DNA of 64,000 nucleotides from TOLSYN sp963849065 (GTDB lineage: Bacteria; Acidobacteriota; Terriglobia; Terriglobales; Acidobacteriaceae). The notes below the pieces were generated by a model. It saw only the letters and a list, made by a program, of their open reading frames with translations. It did no database searches and was not told where the DNA came from. The stretch is from the NCBI GenBank assembly GCA_963849065.1, contig CAWKFM010000005.1, positions 682,001 through 746,000 on the forward strand, given 5' to 3'. Of this stretch, positions 1 through 8,434 are shown piece after piece; within the stretch, counting starts at the first letter, position 1; each line of letters starts with the position of its first letter. Both the position numbers and the translations under genes were made by a program.

Positions 1-46
1 CGGCGAAATGCACCAGTACATTTCATAAATCGCGTCCAAGCGCAGT

Positions 47-75
47 TCCGGCTCCTGTGCTGCACAGGAGCCGGA
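47..75. repeat. Perfect inverted repeat with 14-bp arms
   Basis: Arms at 47-60 and 62-75 are perfect reverse complements (core CCGGCTCCTGTGC) around a single base. It could fold as a strong hairpin. It lies on the far side of the insertion sequence from the small secreted-protein gene at 997-1317. Without the insertion it would sit just past that gene's stop codon, so it may be that gene's displaced terminator, although no clear T-run follows. Confidence 0.6.
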
Positions 76-100
76 CGTTTACCTATGTCACGAGCGATTT

Positions 101-1000
101 CTAGAGCGTGTTTCATAAATAGATTCTGCCTCAGATCAGGTACTTACATGTGAGGCGGGTTAGCTGGTGAGCTTCTGTCATGAAGAAGCGGCAGAAGCTG
201 TTGACCGATGAACAATGGGAACTGATTGAACCGTTGCTACCCCAGCCGAGACTTCGGCGTGATCGTCGAGGACGGCCATGGGCGTCAAACCGGGCTTGCT
301 TTGAAGGCATCCTCTGGATTCTGCAAACTGGAGCAGCATGGCGTTTTCTGCCGGACGAGTTTCCCTCGCCGTCGACCTGTTGGCGTCGGCTGAAGCAGTG
401 GGAAGACGAGGGCGTCTGGCTGGATGCGTGGCGCACCCTGCTGGGCGCATTGGACGGGGAAGGGTTACTCAAGTGGGACGAGACCTTCTTGGACGGCAGC
501 TTCGCTCCGGCAAAAAAGGGGGCGCAGCCGTCGGTAAAACCAAGCGTGGCAAGGGAACGAAGTGGATGGTACTGGTCGACGGTCAAGGTCTTCCGCTGGG
601 AGTTCGGCTCGAAAGTGCCTCTCCGGGAGAAGCTACACTTGCGGAGGCCACGCTCGCTGAAGTCCGCGTGCCGCGCCCAAAAGGACGGCCGAGGCAGAAG
701 CCCGAGCGCGTGATCGCAGACCGGGCATACGACTCCGACCCGTTGCGTGAGCGATTTAGGAAACGGGGCATCGAGTTGATCGTGCCTTACCGGAAGAATA
801 GCAAGCTGCGGCGCTTCGAAGATGGACGCAAACTGCGGCGTTATCTTCGCCGCTGGATCGTGGAGCGGACAAACGCATGGCTCGGTCAGTTCCGTCGATT
901 GCTGGTTCGCCATGAGCATCTGCTCTCCACCTACCGCGCCTTCTTCTACATAGCCTGCTTCTGGATTACCCTGCGGCACTGTTTATGAAACACGCTCTAG
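101..1000 (+). mobile_element. IS5-family insertion sequence, about 900 bp
   Basis: The ends are near-perfect terminal inverted repeats: 101-120 reads CTAGAGCGTGTTTCATAAAT and the reverse complement of 981-1000 matches it in 19 of 20 positions. Both ends carry CTAG, consistent with the TA/CTAG-type targets of the IS5 superfamily (IS427-like group). The element holds one transposase made from two overlapping frames. It appears structurally intact, so it may still be mobile. It is inserted at the stop codon of the gene at 997-1317. Confidence 0.9.
180..988 (+). CDS. IS5-family DDE transposase, made by -1 frameshift
   Basis: The transposase cuts and joins the ends of the surrounding insertion sequence. 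The first frame starts at the ATG at 180 and runs to 713; the second frame ends at 988. A classic -1 slippery heptamer, A AAA AAG, lies at 512-518, and a -1 shift there gives one protein of about 269 residues. The N-terminal part has the usual DEQWELIEPLLP start. Catalytic acidic residues are visible as D in the WDETFLDG region, D in VIADRAYDSD and E in WIVERTNAW. The layout matches IS427-group elements, in which the frameshift is programmed. An accidental frameshift is possible but less likely given the exact heptamer. Confidence 0.88.
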
Positions 1001-1317
1001 TGTTTATCCTCATGATGATCGTTGTGGCCTCGTGCAGCTTTTCCGTCCCTGAATTTGTCGTCATACTGTTTATTCCCGTGGGCGTCCATCTGATACCGGG
1101 TGCCACCGCCATAGTAGTAACCGTCGTGCAGTCCGGAATCCCAATTGTGCGAGGTATAGTAGCCCTCGTCATACACCACGACCGGAGCAGGTGCAACGAC
1201 AACCTCCGGCGCTCCGATGGCAACGCCTACATGTACCTGGGCAACTGCTTTAGGTGCTGCCATGAACGTACCGACCAAAACCAAACCAGATAACGCGAGT
1301 GCGGTTTTCTTCAACAT
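997..1317 (-). CDS. Small secreted protein of unknown function
   Basis: This encodes 106 residues. The first 27 form a clear signal peptide (MLKK, hydrophobic stretch, cut near AVAQ). The mature part has a valine/proline-rich stretch, then a Tyr/Gly-rich segment and a His/Asp-rich tail ending HHEDKH, which could bind metal. A good ribosome site (AGGGAG) precedes the ATG. The TAG stop lies in the CTAG at the border of the insertion sequence. Removing the element and one CTAG copy would recreate the same stop, so the protein is probably full length. I do not recognise the family beyond a general likeness to small secreted acidobacterial proteins. Confidence 0.75.
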   Translation of the reverse strand: MLKKTALALSGLVLVGTFMAAPKAVAQVHVGVAIGAPEVVVAPAPVVVYDEGYYTSHNWDSGLHDGYYYGGGTRYQMDAHGNKQYDDKFRDGKAARGHNDHHEDKH

Positions 1318-1387
1318 TTAGAATCTCCCTTGCTCTTTTGCTGCAATATCAAACTGACGGAAACGCTGCGAGATTCGAACACACACG

Positions 1388-1790
1388 GTGCATGTTTTTC
1401 TCCTCATGCGAGATCCACATCCGGTGGAACCCCACTACCATCATCTTCTACCCCTGGCGTTCCAAAGTCTGGTCAATAACGCTCAGGTGCCCAGCGCAGG
1501 CGATGCAAAGCGTCCAGGCTGCCAGATTGTCGAAGTCAAAGTGGATTGCCCCCGCGTCGTTATCGCCGGAAGACGAGAGATGGCGTCGGAATCTGAGGAT
1601 GAGACGGACGAAAGCGCCTGCGTTGACAGAATGTGAAGGAGTTTTACACCGAGTTCCAGCGGACATCGATCATAAAAAGGCGACCGCAGACCTCAAGGAC
1701 GGCGTGCTTGAGATTCTCCTGCCGAAATGCGTCCAGAGCACGAAGGTAAAAGCACTGGGCAAGAACTGCGTGGAAAGTTTCGACAATTAA
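1388..1790 (+). pseudogene. Broken Hsp20 (alpha-crystallin) small heat-shock gene
   Basis: Two reading frames together resemble an alpha-crystallin domain. The first (around 1500-1590) reads PGCQIVEVKVD followed by VVIAGRREM, like the beta-strands near the start of the domain. The second (around 1640-1740) reads RVPADIDHKKATADLKDGV then LEILLPK, the conserved end of the domain. The frames differ, the region between them is shortened, and no credible N-terminal part is seen. Intact Hsp20 proteins are holdase chaperones of about 140-160 residues. This copy is most likely inactive, consistent with the decayed island around it. Confidence 0.65.
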
Positions 1791-1837
1791 AGGCACAGGT
1801 CGAATGGCCGGGGCTGACGCATTCCCGTTTTCATCCC

Positions 1838-2089
1838 TCACGCTATCGGGGAAAACTGCCTCTTCACGGGTACTTTAAGCATCCGGCTCCTATACTGCTT
1901 TACCCCATTCCAGTAGCGCGTTGACGACTCTGTTCGACGTTTAGCCGGACAGCAGACTGTGAATATTGTGTCATCGCCTGCTGCGGGCTCCGACTTGGTT
2001 TGCTGGCCCAACATGAGCATCTCCACGAGGGTCTCGGGAAAATAGGAATCAACTGGTTTCGTTATCAAGTGAATGCGTTTATCAGGCAT
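1838..2089 (-). CDS. Hypothetical small protein
   Basis: This encodes 83 residues starting MPDKRIHLITKPVDSYFPET. It is called because a strong ribosome site (AGGAGAG) lies just upstream of the ATG at 2089 and because the N-terminal half reads like a folded domain. The C-terminal half is basic (KRRTESSTRYW onwards) and less convincing. I do not recognise a family. It lies in the decayed region between the broken hsp20 and a phasin-like gene. It could be a relic or a chance frame. Confidence 0.4.
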   Translation of the reverse strand: MPDKRIHLITKPVDSYFPETLVEMLMLGQQTKSEPAAGDDTIFTVCCPAKRRTESSTRYWNGVKQYRSRMLKVPVKRQFSPIA

Positions 2090-2674
2090 GGTCGCTCTCC
2101 TGCACGTGCGCCAGCTAATCATGCCAAAGTTGCCGCGCTGACGCTGAGCCGGATTGACCACACTCTGCTCTCCCAACCACATCCCATCTCAACCGACAAT
2201 GGTTCCCATGCCGTCCATCGTGTGTGTGTCTGTGGAGCGGCCACCGTGGTGACAGTGTGCACTGAAACCTCTATGGGAACTAATCGCACCTCTTCTGCAT
2301 CGCTTAGTTCGATGGTCATCACGTTCGAGCATCTCTCACAGAGCCAGAAGTATTCGATTTACGTCAATTGCGGTCAATTTTGCTCAGACGGAAAAACTTG
2401 GCCGCTGGTATACGTATGAAAGTAATGAAGAAATGAGAAGCATGATGAGCGACAAAATAACGGCCCTGGTCAACGACAACGGAACAAGTCTGACGATCAT
2501 TGCAAGGAACTGGGCACCTAAGCGCGAGGAACTCTACCCCTTCACGTGGATACTCTACTCGGGCGGGCATGCTATCCGGTTGCACGTGGCACATGATCTT
2601 GCATCGCATCCGTATATCGAAGAAAGATGTGCCGCGTAGCAAGTTTGCCGCCGCGACATGATAGTGAGGAATTC
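2090..2674. other. Stretch with no convincing gene
   Basis: Short open frames exist on both strands, for example 2119-2322 minus and 2433-2639 plus. None has both a good ribosome site and recognisable protein features. The composition is less GC-rich than the core genes, in keeping with acquired or decaying DNA. Confidence 0.5.
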
Positions 2675-2950
2675 ATGGCAACCCGTGAGTACGAGGCAAT
2701 ATCGCTACCTTTGGCGATGGCCGATCTAACCCTGGCATCTTGCGAGACGGTCGCACGCCGCATGCTCCTGATTTCCCAGAATCAATGCTCTCAGGCCGAA
2801 TACCTGAGCATGTTTAGCGAGAAGGCCGAAGCGGCTATGGCGACAGGGCTTACGCTGATGTCCAGCTATGGCCAAGCGTCGGTTTTTTCACTGATGGCTC
2901 CTTGGCTCAGCCAAGCAACCGCAAACGTCAATCGTCTGCGGAAGAAGTAG
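2675..2950 (+). CDS. Phasin-like protein
   Basis: The start is placed at the ATG at 2675 (MATREYEAIS), with GTGAGG upstream at suitable spacing. The 91-residue product is almost all helix. It has the pattern of short phasin_2-type proteins: an early ETVARRMLLIS helix, then FSEKAEAAMATGLTLM, then a Trp-containing segment and a basic end (VNRLRKK). Phasins coat polyhydroxyalkanoate granules, and related short proteins can act as general stress proteins. No PHA synthase is in the window, so the role is inferred from sequence pattern only. Confidence 0.55.
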   Translation: MATREYEAISLPLAMADLTLASCETVARRMLLISQNQCSQAEYLSMFSEKAEAAMATGLTLMSSYGQASVFSLMAPWLSQATANVNRLRKK

Positions 2951-3235
2951 ACCTATGCCGGGCTCACCCGCGAAATCCAGCCCAACGTTTTGGAGGTGAG
3001 CCGCCTCTCGCGCGGCTAAAATCTCCGGTCCTTTGCACACCATTGCCGTATGCTCTCCTTGGCGAGAGCTGCATTGAGGCTCCAGAGCAGGGTGGTCACC
3101 TTTTCCTGAGAATCCTCATCGTCATCCGGCCAATTCTCCCCCTCGGTAATCGCCCGTCACCTGGGACAGAAGTTCAAGACGCATCACCATACTGCCTGTC
3201 ATCCATCACGGCACGCCGCTTCGCCGGAGCGGATA

Positions 3236-4894
3236 ATGTTGTTTCACGACGGAGGCAGAGACATCATGCAGAGCGAAGGAATTGCCGTGCTGAGCAAGAT
3301 ACACATTGTCAAGAAACGCGCGCCTTCGGTCCGTGTACTTAAAGATTCTGAAGCCAGATACCGGCGCCTGTTTGAGACAGCCCAGGACGGGATACTGATC
3401 CTCGATGCAAAGACAGGATTGATCACCGATGTGAACCCCTTCTTGATGCGGCGCCTGGACTATTCGCGTGAGGAATTTCTCGGCAAAGCGCTCTGGGAGA
3501 TTGGCCTGTTCAGAGACATTGAGGCCTCCAAGTCGGCTTTTCTAGAATTAAAGACTAACGGTTATATCCGCTATGAAGATCTGCCGCTCAAGACCAAAGG
3601 TGGGCAATTCATCAGCGTGGAGTTCGTAAGCAATGTTTACAGGGTGAATCGCAAGGAAGTCATCCAGTGCAATATTCGTGACATTACCGCGCGCAGGCGC
3701 GCCGAGCGGTCCGAACAACTCATCCGCCAAGCCCAGAAAATGGAAACCGTCGGCCAACTTACCGGGGGGATCGCCCATGACTTCAATAACCATCTGGCCG
3801 TGATCCTGGGATATTGCGAGATGTTGGAAGCTCAGCCGGACCTGTCCGGGCCAGCCCGCAAAATGGTCATGGATATTCACAGTGCAGGCACATCTGCCAA
3901 GGATCTCGTACGGCACCTTCTCACATTCAGCCGCCTGCAGGTGTTGCATTCCGTGCCCCTTGATTTGAATGCGACGGTGAAGCTCCTCCATTCGATGTTG
4001 AGCCGGCTGATCGGTGACGAAGTCGAGTTGCTAACCGTGCCCGGCAGCGACTTGGGAACAATCCTTGCCGATCCCATTCAGGTCGAGCAGGTGCTGATGA
4101 ATCTTGCAATCAATTCTCGCGATGCAATGCCCCAGGGCGGAAGAATCACCATCGAGACTTCGAACGTAGAGAGCCCGGACGAAGGGAGCAATGAGACGTG
4201 GGTTCGGCACAATCCTACTGCGAAACTTGGGCCGTGCGTAATGCTGGCCGTGAGCGACACCGGCGTCGGAATGGACAAGGAAACCCAATCCCGTGTCTTC
4301 GAGCCTTTCTTCAGCACAAAAGAGGCGGGTAGGGGTACTGGGCTCGGCTTGTCCACTGTCTTCGGTATCGTCAAACAGAGCGCTGGCGCGATCTGTATTC
4401 ACAGCGAACCCGGTCAGGGAACAACATTCAAAATCTATTTCCCGCGCTGTGAAGAGTCCGAGGTTATTCCTCAATGGGCGACGGTGGCGCCCCCGCGCGG
4501 AGGTTCAGAGACAATTCTTCTGGTCGACGATGCCGGTACTTTGCGTGGACTGACGCGACAGTTGCTCGAGGGCTGTGGATACACCGTGCTCGATACGGGG
4601 CAGCCATCCGAAGCGCTTCGCATCGCAGAACAGTACGCAGGACCACTGTCTCTGATGATCACCGATGTGAAGATGCCCGGACTCTGCGGCCCCGGTCTCG
4701 CCGAAAAACTCGCTGCCATTAGACCGGAGACGAAGGTCCTCTATACTTCAGGATGTTCCGTCGACGCAGTTTTCAAGCCCGGCACGCATGCATCGGACCA
4801 TGCTTTTCTTGAGAAACCTTTCACGCGTGATGAATTGGTAAGGAAAGTACGCGAGGTTCTGGATTTAGATTCGCCTGTCCATCCGTCCGCCTAA
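3236..4894 (+). CDS. Hybrid sensor histidine kinase (PAS-HisKA-HATPase-REC)
   Basis: A 552-residue soluble hybrid kinase with no membrane segment or signal peptide. Residues about 40-150 form a PAS sensor domain (YRRLFETAQDGILILD to RDITARRRAE). The phospho-acceptor His is in GGIAHDFNNHLA (about residue 182). The ATPase domain shows the N box (NLAINSRDAMPQGG), G1 (DTGVGMD), F box (PFFSTK) and G2 (GRGTGLGLS). A C-terminal receiver (about 425-545) has VDDAG, the acceptor Asp in ITDVKMPG and the Lys in EKPF. GGAG precedes the ATG at 3236; an in-frame ATG at 3266 is an alternative. The input signal and output partner are unknown, and no response regulator lies adjacent. It probably arrived with the surrounding island. 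Confidence 0.92.
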   Translation: MLFHDGGRDIMQSEGIAVLSKIHIVKKRAPSVRVLKDSEARYRRLFETAQDGILILDAKTGLITDVNPFLMRRLDYSREEFLGKALWEIGLFRDIEASKSAFLELKTNGYIRYEDLPLKTKGGQFISVEFVSNVYRVNRKEVIQCNIRDITARRRAERSEQLIRQAQKMETVGQLTGGIAHDFNNHLAVILGYCEMLEAQPDLSGPARKMVMDIHSAGTSAKDLVRHLLTFSRLQVLHSVPLDLNATVKLLHSMLSRLIGDEVELLTVPGSDLGTILADPIQVEQVLMNLAINSRDAMPQGGRITIETSNVESPDEGSNETWVRHNPTAKLGPCVMLAVSDTGVGMDKETQSRVFEPFFSTKEAGRGTGLGLSTVFGIVKQSAGAICIHSEPGQGTTFKIYFPRCEESEVIPQWATVAPPRGGSETILLVDDAGTLRGLTRQLLEGCGYTVLDTGQPSEALRIAEQYAGPLSLMITDVKMPGLCGPGLAEKLAAIRPETKVLYTSGCSVDAVFKPGTHASDHAFLEKPFTRDELVRKVREVLDLDSPVHPSA

Positions 4895-4924
4895 ACCGTA
4901 GGAGACGCGATTCCATGATGAGAC

Positions 4925-5251
4925 TTGGAACCGCTTAACTGCGAGCGTGTCGGCTATGCAGCGCTCATCATCGACAACAAAGACACGTTTAGACATCGCT
5001 TCTCACTTCAACATAGTGCAGGGTGGCATACGTTCCGCCGTTCCCTGGTCACATTGCTGATCTCGAAGGGGGAGAACGTGAAGGTTACGCAATCCCAACT
5101 TCGTCACACCGCGCCGAAAATTACCTTGGAGTCTTACGCCCAGGTAGTCTCGAACGACCAGAAGAAGGCACATCAAAAGGTAGTCCAAATGGTTGTACCG
5201 AAGCAGTTGTCGGCGAAGCTGAAGGCAAGGGAAGCCGTCGTCAGCAATTAG
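4925..5251 (+). pseudogene. C-terminal fragment of a tyrosine recombinase (integrase)
   Basis: Only the end of a phage-type integrase is visible. It has the His-x-x-Arg box (GWHTFRRS), a degenerate second His box (LRHTAPKITLESYAQ, where LGH is usual) and the catalytic Tyr in ESYAQ. The first catalytic Arg and the whole N-terminal part are missing, and there is no proper start codon (the frame opens at a TTG). It points towards tRNA-Lys 80 bp downstream, a favourite integration site for islands. It is best read as the scar of an integrated element. Confidence 0.8.
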
Positions 5252-5332
5252 ACGACGGGCTTTTCTCTTGGCTGGGTGCCTGAGGGTGTCTGAAAAGTGC
5301 TTCTTTGGTTTGGCGTAAGTTCTTTAGAATCA

Positions 5333-5408
5333 TGGTGAGCGCGCTGGGACTCGAACCCAGGACCCACGCCTTAAAAGGGCGTTGCTCTACCAACTGAGCT
5401 ACGCGCCC
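5333..5408 (-). tRNA. tRNA-Lys (anticodon TTT)
   Basis: The minus strand reads GGGCGCGTAGCTCAGTTGG, then an anticodon stem with CTTTTAA, the GGTTCGAGTCC T-arm and CGCGCTC, followed by ACCA. The acceptor stem pairs in full (one G-U) and the 3' CCA is encoded. The anticodon TTT gives lysine. An integrase fragment lies next to its 3' end. Confidence 0.95.
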
Positions 5409-5526
5409 ACACCTAGGTAGCCTATCACAGAATAGCTGACCGAGTCCGCCTGGACCGGCGCTGGCGCGGCAGCATCGAGAGGAACAAACAGGCGCCGGCC
5501 ATGCGCCTGCCGCAGGCTCCGAGCCG

Positions 5527-5757
5527 TTAGTCTCTGCGTTGCATGGCCACCACGTTGTGACCCCGTTCGGGCTTGGCCCACACTGAAAGCAAAAGCAGTT
5601 CGGCGTGCGTAAACTCCAAATCGTCGGGACGCGGATGCTCCGGCGCAAATACGTGCTCGTCGAGGATTTCGCGAAGAGCTTCCAGGGAAATGCACAATGT
5701 GTGCGCGGCTTCGAGCTCGCTGTAGTACTGCTTGACCGGCTTTTTCAAACTCAACAT
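5527..5757 (-). CDS. Small conserved-looking protein, possibly DNA-binding
   Basis: A 76-residue acidic, helical protein starting MLSLKKPVKQYYSELEAA. The first 40 residues (YYSELEAAHTLCISLEALREILDE) look like a MerR-type helix-turn-helix half: a Tyr-rich opening, then a helix choosing residues after a turn. There is no ligand domain. AAGGA lies 14 bp before the ATG, a little far. I cannot name the family, and a regulatory role is a guess. It is transcribed away from the HAD hydrolase promoter region and lies alone. Confidence 0.6.
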   Translation of the reverse strand: MLSLKKPVKQYYSELEAAHTLCISLEALREILDEHVFAPEHPRPDDLEFTHAELLLLSVWAKPERGHNVVAMQRRD

Positions 5758-5922
5758 ATCAGGTAGCGTCCTTGGCTTCTGGGGGGGACGTTACCTTTGT
5801 ACATCGCCTGTGCAGCCATTCATATGAGGTGAATTGCTCATACTTACTGACTCTGCTTACCTACTGTAAGGTTACTATCGGAATCCAGTCCGGGAATGGA
5901 ACCTGCAATCGCCAGGATGGCG

Positions 5923-6600
5923 CTATTCCCGCCCGGCCAGCAGAGTAGTCAGGTCGGCCACCGAGGCCAGCAGCGCGTCCTGCGGCTCGCTCAACAGCCG
6001 TGCGCGGCGGAATTGACCGCTCAGCACCCCAACGTTCAGGCCAACTCCAGCGTTTGCAGCCGATTGCAGATCCAGCGGGGTATCGCCCACGTTCACCACC
6101 TCGCGCACCGAGCGGCAGCGGCAGCGCTCCATGGCGTGGAAGATGAGATACGGCGCGGGCCTGCCAACTGCCACCTCGTCGCTGGAAACCATGGCGGAGA
6201 ACCACTCCTGCCAGCCCAGCCGCCGCACCACCAGCTCCACCGTCGGCCGTCCAAAGCCTGAGGTCAGGGCCAACTGCATCCCGCGCTTGCGCAAAGACTC
6301 GAAGACGTCCTCGGCGCCCGCAATGGGAGCCAGCTGCTCTTCGTAGCGTTGGTTCACCAGCCGTAAAAAGTCGCCGTAAACCGCCTCCACTGCCGCTTCG
6401 GTGAGCGGTTCGTTGCGCTTGCGCCAGCCGAAAAACCGGATCACCTCGCGCTTGGCTCCGCCCTTGAACTCGGCCAGCTCCTCGCTGCCCACGCCCATGC
6501 CATGCGCCGCCAGCGCGTCCACCAGCGACGACACGACCTCGCCGTGGTCTTCAATCACGGTTCCCGCTATATCGAAGATTGCCAGCTTGAGTTCTTGCAT
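5923..6600 (-). CDS. HAD-superfamily, phosphonatase-like hydrolase
   Basis: A 225-residue haloacid-dehalogenase-type phosphohydrolase. Motif I is FDIAGTVIEDHG, carrying the nucleophile Asp and the DxAGT signature of the phosphonoacetaldehyde-hydrolase (PhnX)-like subgroup. Motif II is the TSG stretch in LALTSGFGRP. The GRPAPYL stretch replaces the usual Lys-containing GKP loop. Motif IV is GDTPLDLQSAANAG. The start is the ATG at 6600 after AGGAACTT. PhnX proper has a Schiff-base Lys in its cap; I do not see it clearly, so a general phosphatase role is safer. It is divergent from ypdA, with about 140 bp of shared upstream DNA. Confidence 0.8.
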   Translation of the reverse strand: MQELKLAIFDIAGTVIEDHGEVVSSLVDALAAHGMGVGSEELAEFKGGAKREVIRFFGWRKRNEPLTEAAVEAVYGDFLRLVNQRYEEQLAPIAGAEDVFESLRKRGMQLALTSGFGRPTVELVVRRLGWQEWFSAMVSSDEVAVGRPAPYLIFHAMERCRCRSVREVVNVGDTPLDLQSAANAGVGLNVGVLSGQFRRARLLSEPQDALLASVADLTTLLAGRE

Positions 6601-6742
6601 AAGTTCCTGTGTGATTGAACACGAGTGCGCGGCCAAATACACGCACTCTCTCAGCTTATCGCAAACTCCTTCGGCGACATCGTCGCGGAATGCTCGCAAG
6701 CACCCCGGTTCGTTGTAACATTTATATTTTGCGGGAGAACGC

Positions 6743-7816
6743 ATGGAGCAATTCGACGTACTCATTATCGGAGCCGGACCCACCGGCCTGGCCTGCGCCA
6801 TCGAGGCCCGTCGCGCCGGCTACTGCGCGATTGCCGTGGACAAGGGATGCCTTTGCAACTCGCTTTATAACTACCCCACCAACATGACCTTCTTCACCAC
6901 ACCGGAGCTGCTGGAGATCGGCGACATTCCCTTCGTCACCGCGCAGCAGAAGCCCAACCGCCTGGAGGCGCTGGAGTACTACCGCAAGGTCTCGGAGTTC
7001 TACCGCCTCGACGTTCGCCAATATCACTCGGTCAACCGCATCGAGGGCGCCGACGGCGCGTTTCTGGTGCACTGCACCGGCCCGCTCTCCCGTCCGGCCC
7101 AGTTCCTCGCGCGCAAGCTGGTAGTTGCCACTGGATACTACGATCTGCCGAACCGTCTCGATGTTCCCGGCGAAGATCTGCCTAAGGTGGCCCACTACTA
7201 CCGCGAGCCGCATCCCTACAACAACTCGGACGTGGTGGTGATTGGGGCCAGAAATTCGGCGGCCATCGCCGCGCTGGAACTGTGGCGCCACGGGGCGCGC
7301 GTCACTCTGGTGCATCGCGGCGCGGCCATCGCACCCAACGTCAAGTATTGGATCAAGCCCGACCTCGAGAACCGCATCAAGAATCAGGAGATTGCCGCCT
7401 GCTTCAACACCACCATCCGCGAAATCACTCCGGACGCCATTGTGCTGGACACTCCGCGCGGCGAGCAGCGGCTGAAGAACGATTTCGTCCTCGCCATGAC
7501 CGGCTATCATCCCGACTTTGCATTTCTGCGAGCGCTGGGCGTGGAACTGTCGCGCCAACCGTCGTCCAAGCCGGTGGTGGACAGCAATACCCTGGAAAGC
7601 AACGTGGCAGGAATCTATCTGGCGGGCGTCATCATCGCCGGCATGAATACCAACGAGATTTTCATCGAGAACGGGCGTTATCACGGCTGCCAGATCGCCT
7701 CGGACCTGCGCCGCAAACTGGGAGAGCCCACGCTTGCGCCCTTCGTCCCCGGCAACGCAAAAAAGTCCGCTGCCGAGGCCGCTACTTCGTCTGTGCCTCT
7801 GCGCAACGCCGAGTAG
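6743..7816 (+). CDS. ypdA: YpdA-type bacillithiol-disulfide reductase
   Basis: A 357-residue flavoprotein of the thioredoxin-reductase fold. The FAD site is LIIGAGPTGLACAIEARRAG, directly at the N-terminus. The NADPH-binding loop is VVVIGARNSAAIAALELW, around residue 160. The CxxC of thioredoxin reductase is absent. The N-terminal DKGCLCNSLYNYPTNMTFF is the YpdA family signature, containing the conserved single-cysteine region. YpdA/Bdr reduces bacillithiol disulfide with NADPH in Firmicutes, and homologues occur in Bacteroidetes and Acidobacteria. No bacillithiol synthesis gene (bshA/B/C) is in the window. AGGAG-like GCGGGAGAAC precedes the ATG. Confidence 0.85.
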   Translation: MEQFDVLIIGAGPTGLACAIEARRAGYCAIAVDKGCLCNSLYNYPTNMTFFTTPELLEIGDIPFVTAQQKPNRLEALEYYRKVSEFYRLDVRQYHSVNRIEGADGAFLVHCTGPLSRPAQFLARKLVVATGYYDLPNRLDVPGEDLPKVAHYYREPHPYNNSDVVVIGARNSAAIAALELWRHGARVTLVHRGAAIAPNVKYWIKPDLENRIKNQEIAACFNTTIREITPDAIVLDTPRGEQRLKNDFVLAMTGYHPDFAFLRALGVELSRQPSSKPVVDSNTLESNVAGIYLAGVIIAGMNTNEIFIENGRYHGCQIASDLRRKLGEPTLAPFVPGNAKKSAAEAATSSVPLRNAE

Positions 7817-8006
7817 CCAAGTCCGGTTCTGCAGTTGCTGTATACCGAAATGGCCTGGGGAAAGCAGGTACGCACGTAAGAATTCCGCGACGTACGGCGG
7901 AGTCCACCACCCTTCACCAGGGCTAAGAATGGACTGGGATATTTGGTTGCTGTTGCTCCTGAACAACAGTCCCCAATACAGGTTGGGATGTACGCTCCGT
8001 GCAGAC

Positions 8007-8378
8007 TCAAATAGTCTGAGTGGCAGACTCAATGGTAACGACCATAGTGGCGCGCAGCCATTTGAAATTTGCCTTTAGAACATCAAAATCCGGACCAGAC
8101 GTGACAAATGCGGCCTTCCCCTTCATAAGGAAACCCGTCCCCGGTCCATAAAGGCCTTTGATCTTGCTACTCCCCAAGCTTATTAAAACCTCCGGATTGA
8201 AAGCTACGTTTGCCTCCGTACGATGCATGTAACCGGCAGGAATCAACAGACGCCCATCTTCGGTGGCTCGTAGATAGCTATTCCAGGTATTGACCATGTG
8301 CGGTCCATCTTTTCCTAACGTTGCAATTGCTACGACGCCATCCTGTTTCATAATTTCCAGTACTTTTTCCGGAATCAT
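8007..8378 (-). CDS. FMN-binding pyridoxamine-phosphate-oxidase-like protein
   Basis: A 123-residue single-domain split-barrel flavoprotein. It follows, almost end to end, the pattern of the small FMN-binding protein of Desulfovibrio: VAIATLGKDGPHMVNTWNSY, then IPAGYMHRTEANV, then GPGTGFLMKGKAAF. That family binds one FMN per subunit as a dimer and is thought to be a small electron-transfer or sensing flavoprotein. The resemblance to an anaerobe's protein fits the redox theme of the window, but no partner lies adjacent. The start is the ATG at 8378. Confidence 0.85.
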   Translation of the reverse strand: MIPEKVLEIMKQDGVVAIATLGKDGPHMVNTWNSYLRATEDGRLLIPAGYMHRTEANVAFNPEVLISLGSSKIKGLYGPGTGFLMKGKAAFVTSGPDFDVLKANFKWLRATMVVTIESATQTI

Positions 8379-8434
8379 TTTGACCTCATGGTTTGCGCTG
8401 CCGGCGTTCGTTTACCCGACTCGGACCTGCATGC

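Noticed and set aside
21..30. TTTCATAAAT near the window start, identical to part of the insertion-sequence end
   Set aside because: Ten AT-rich bases are too few to claim a second element end, and the matching partner would lie outside the window.
131..979. Long open frame on the minus strand inside the first insertion sequence
   Set aside because: It is the mirror of the transposase in a GC-rich element, has no family features, and the plus-strand transposase is clear.
2433..2639. Short plus-strand frame as a real gene
   Set aside because: Weak ribosome site, no recognisable fold, and an overlapping frame on the other strand of equal quality.
6722..8032. 436-codon open frame on the minus strand across ypdA
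   Set aside because: Its composition (many His, Gln, Arg, Val) is typical of the antisense of a high-GC gene, and ypdA on the other strand has clear motifs.
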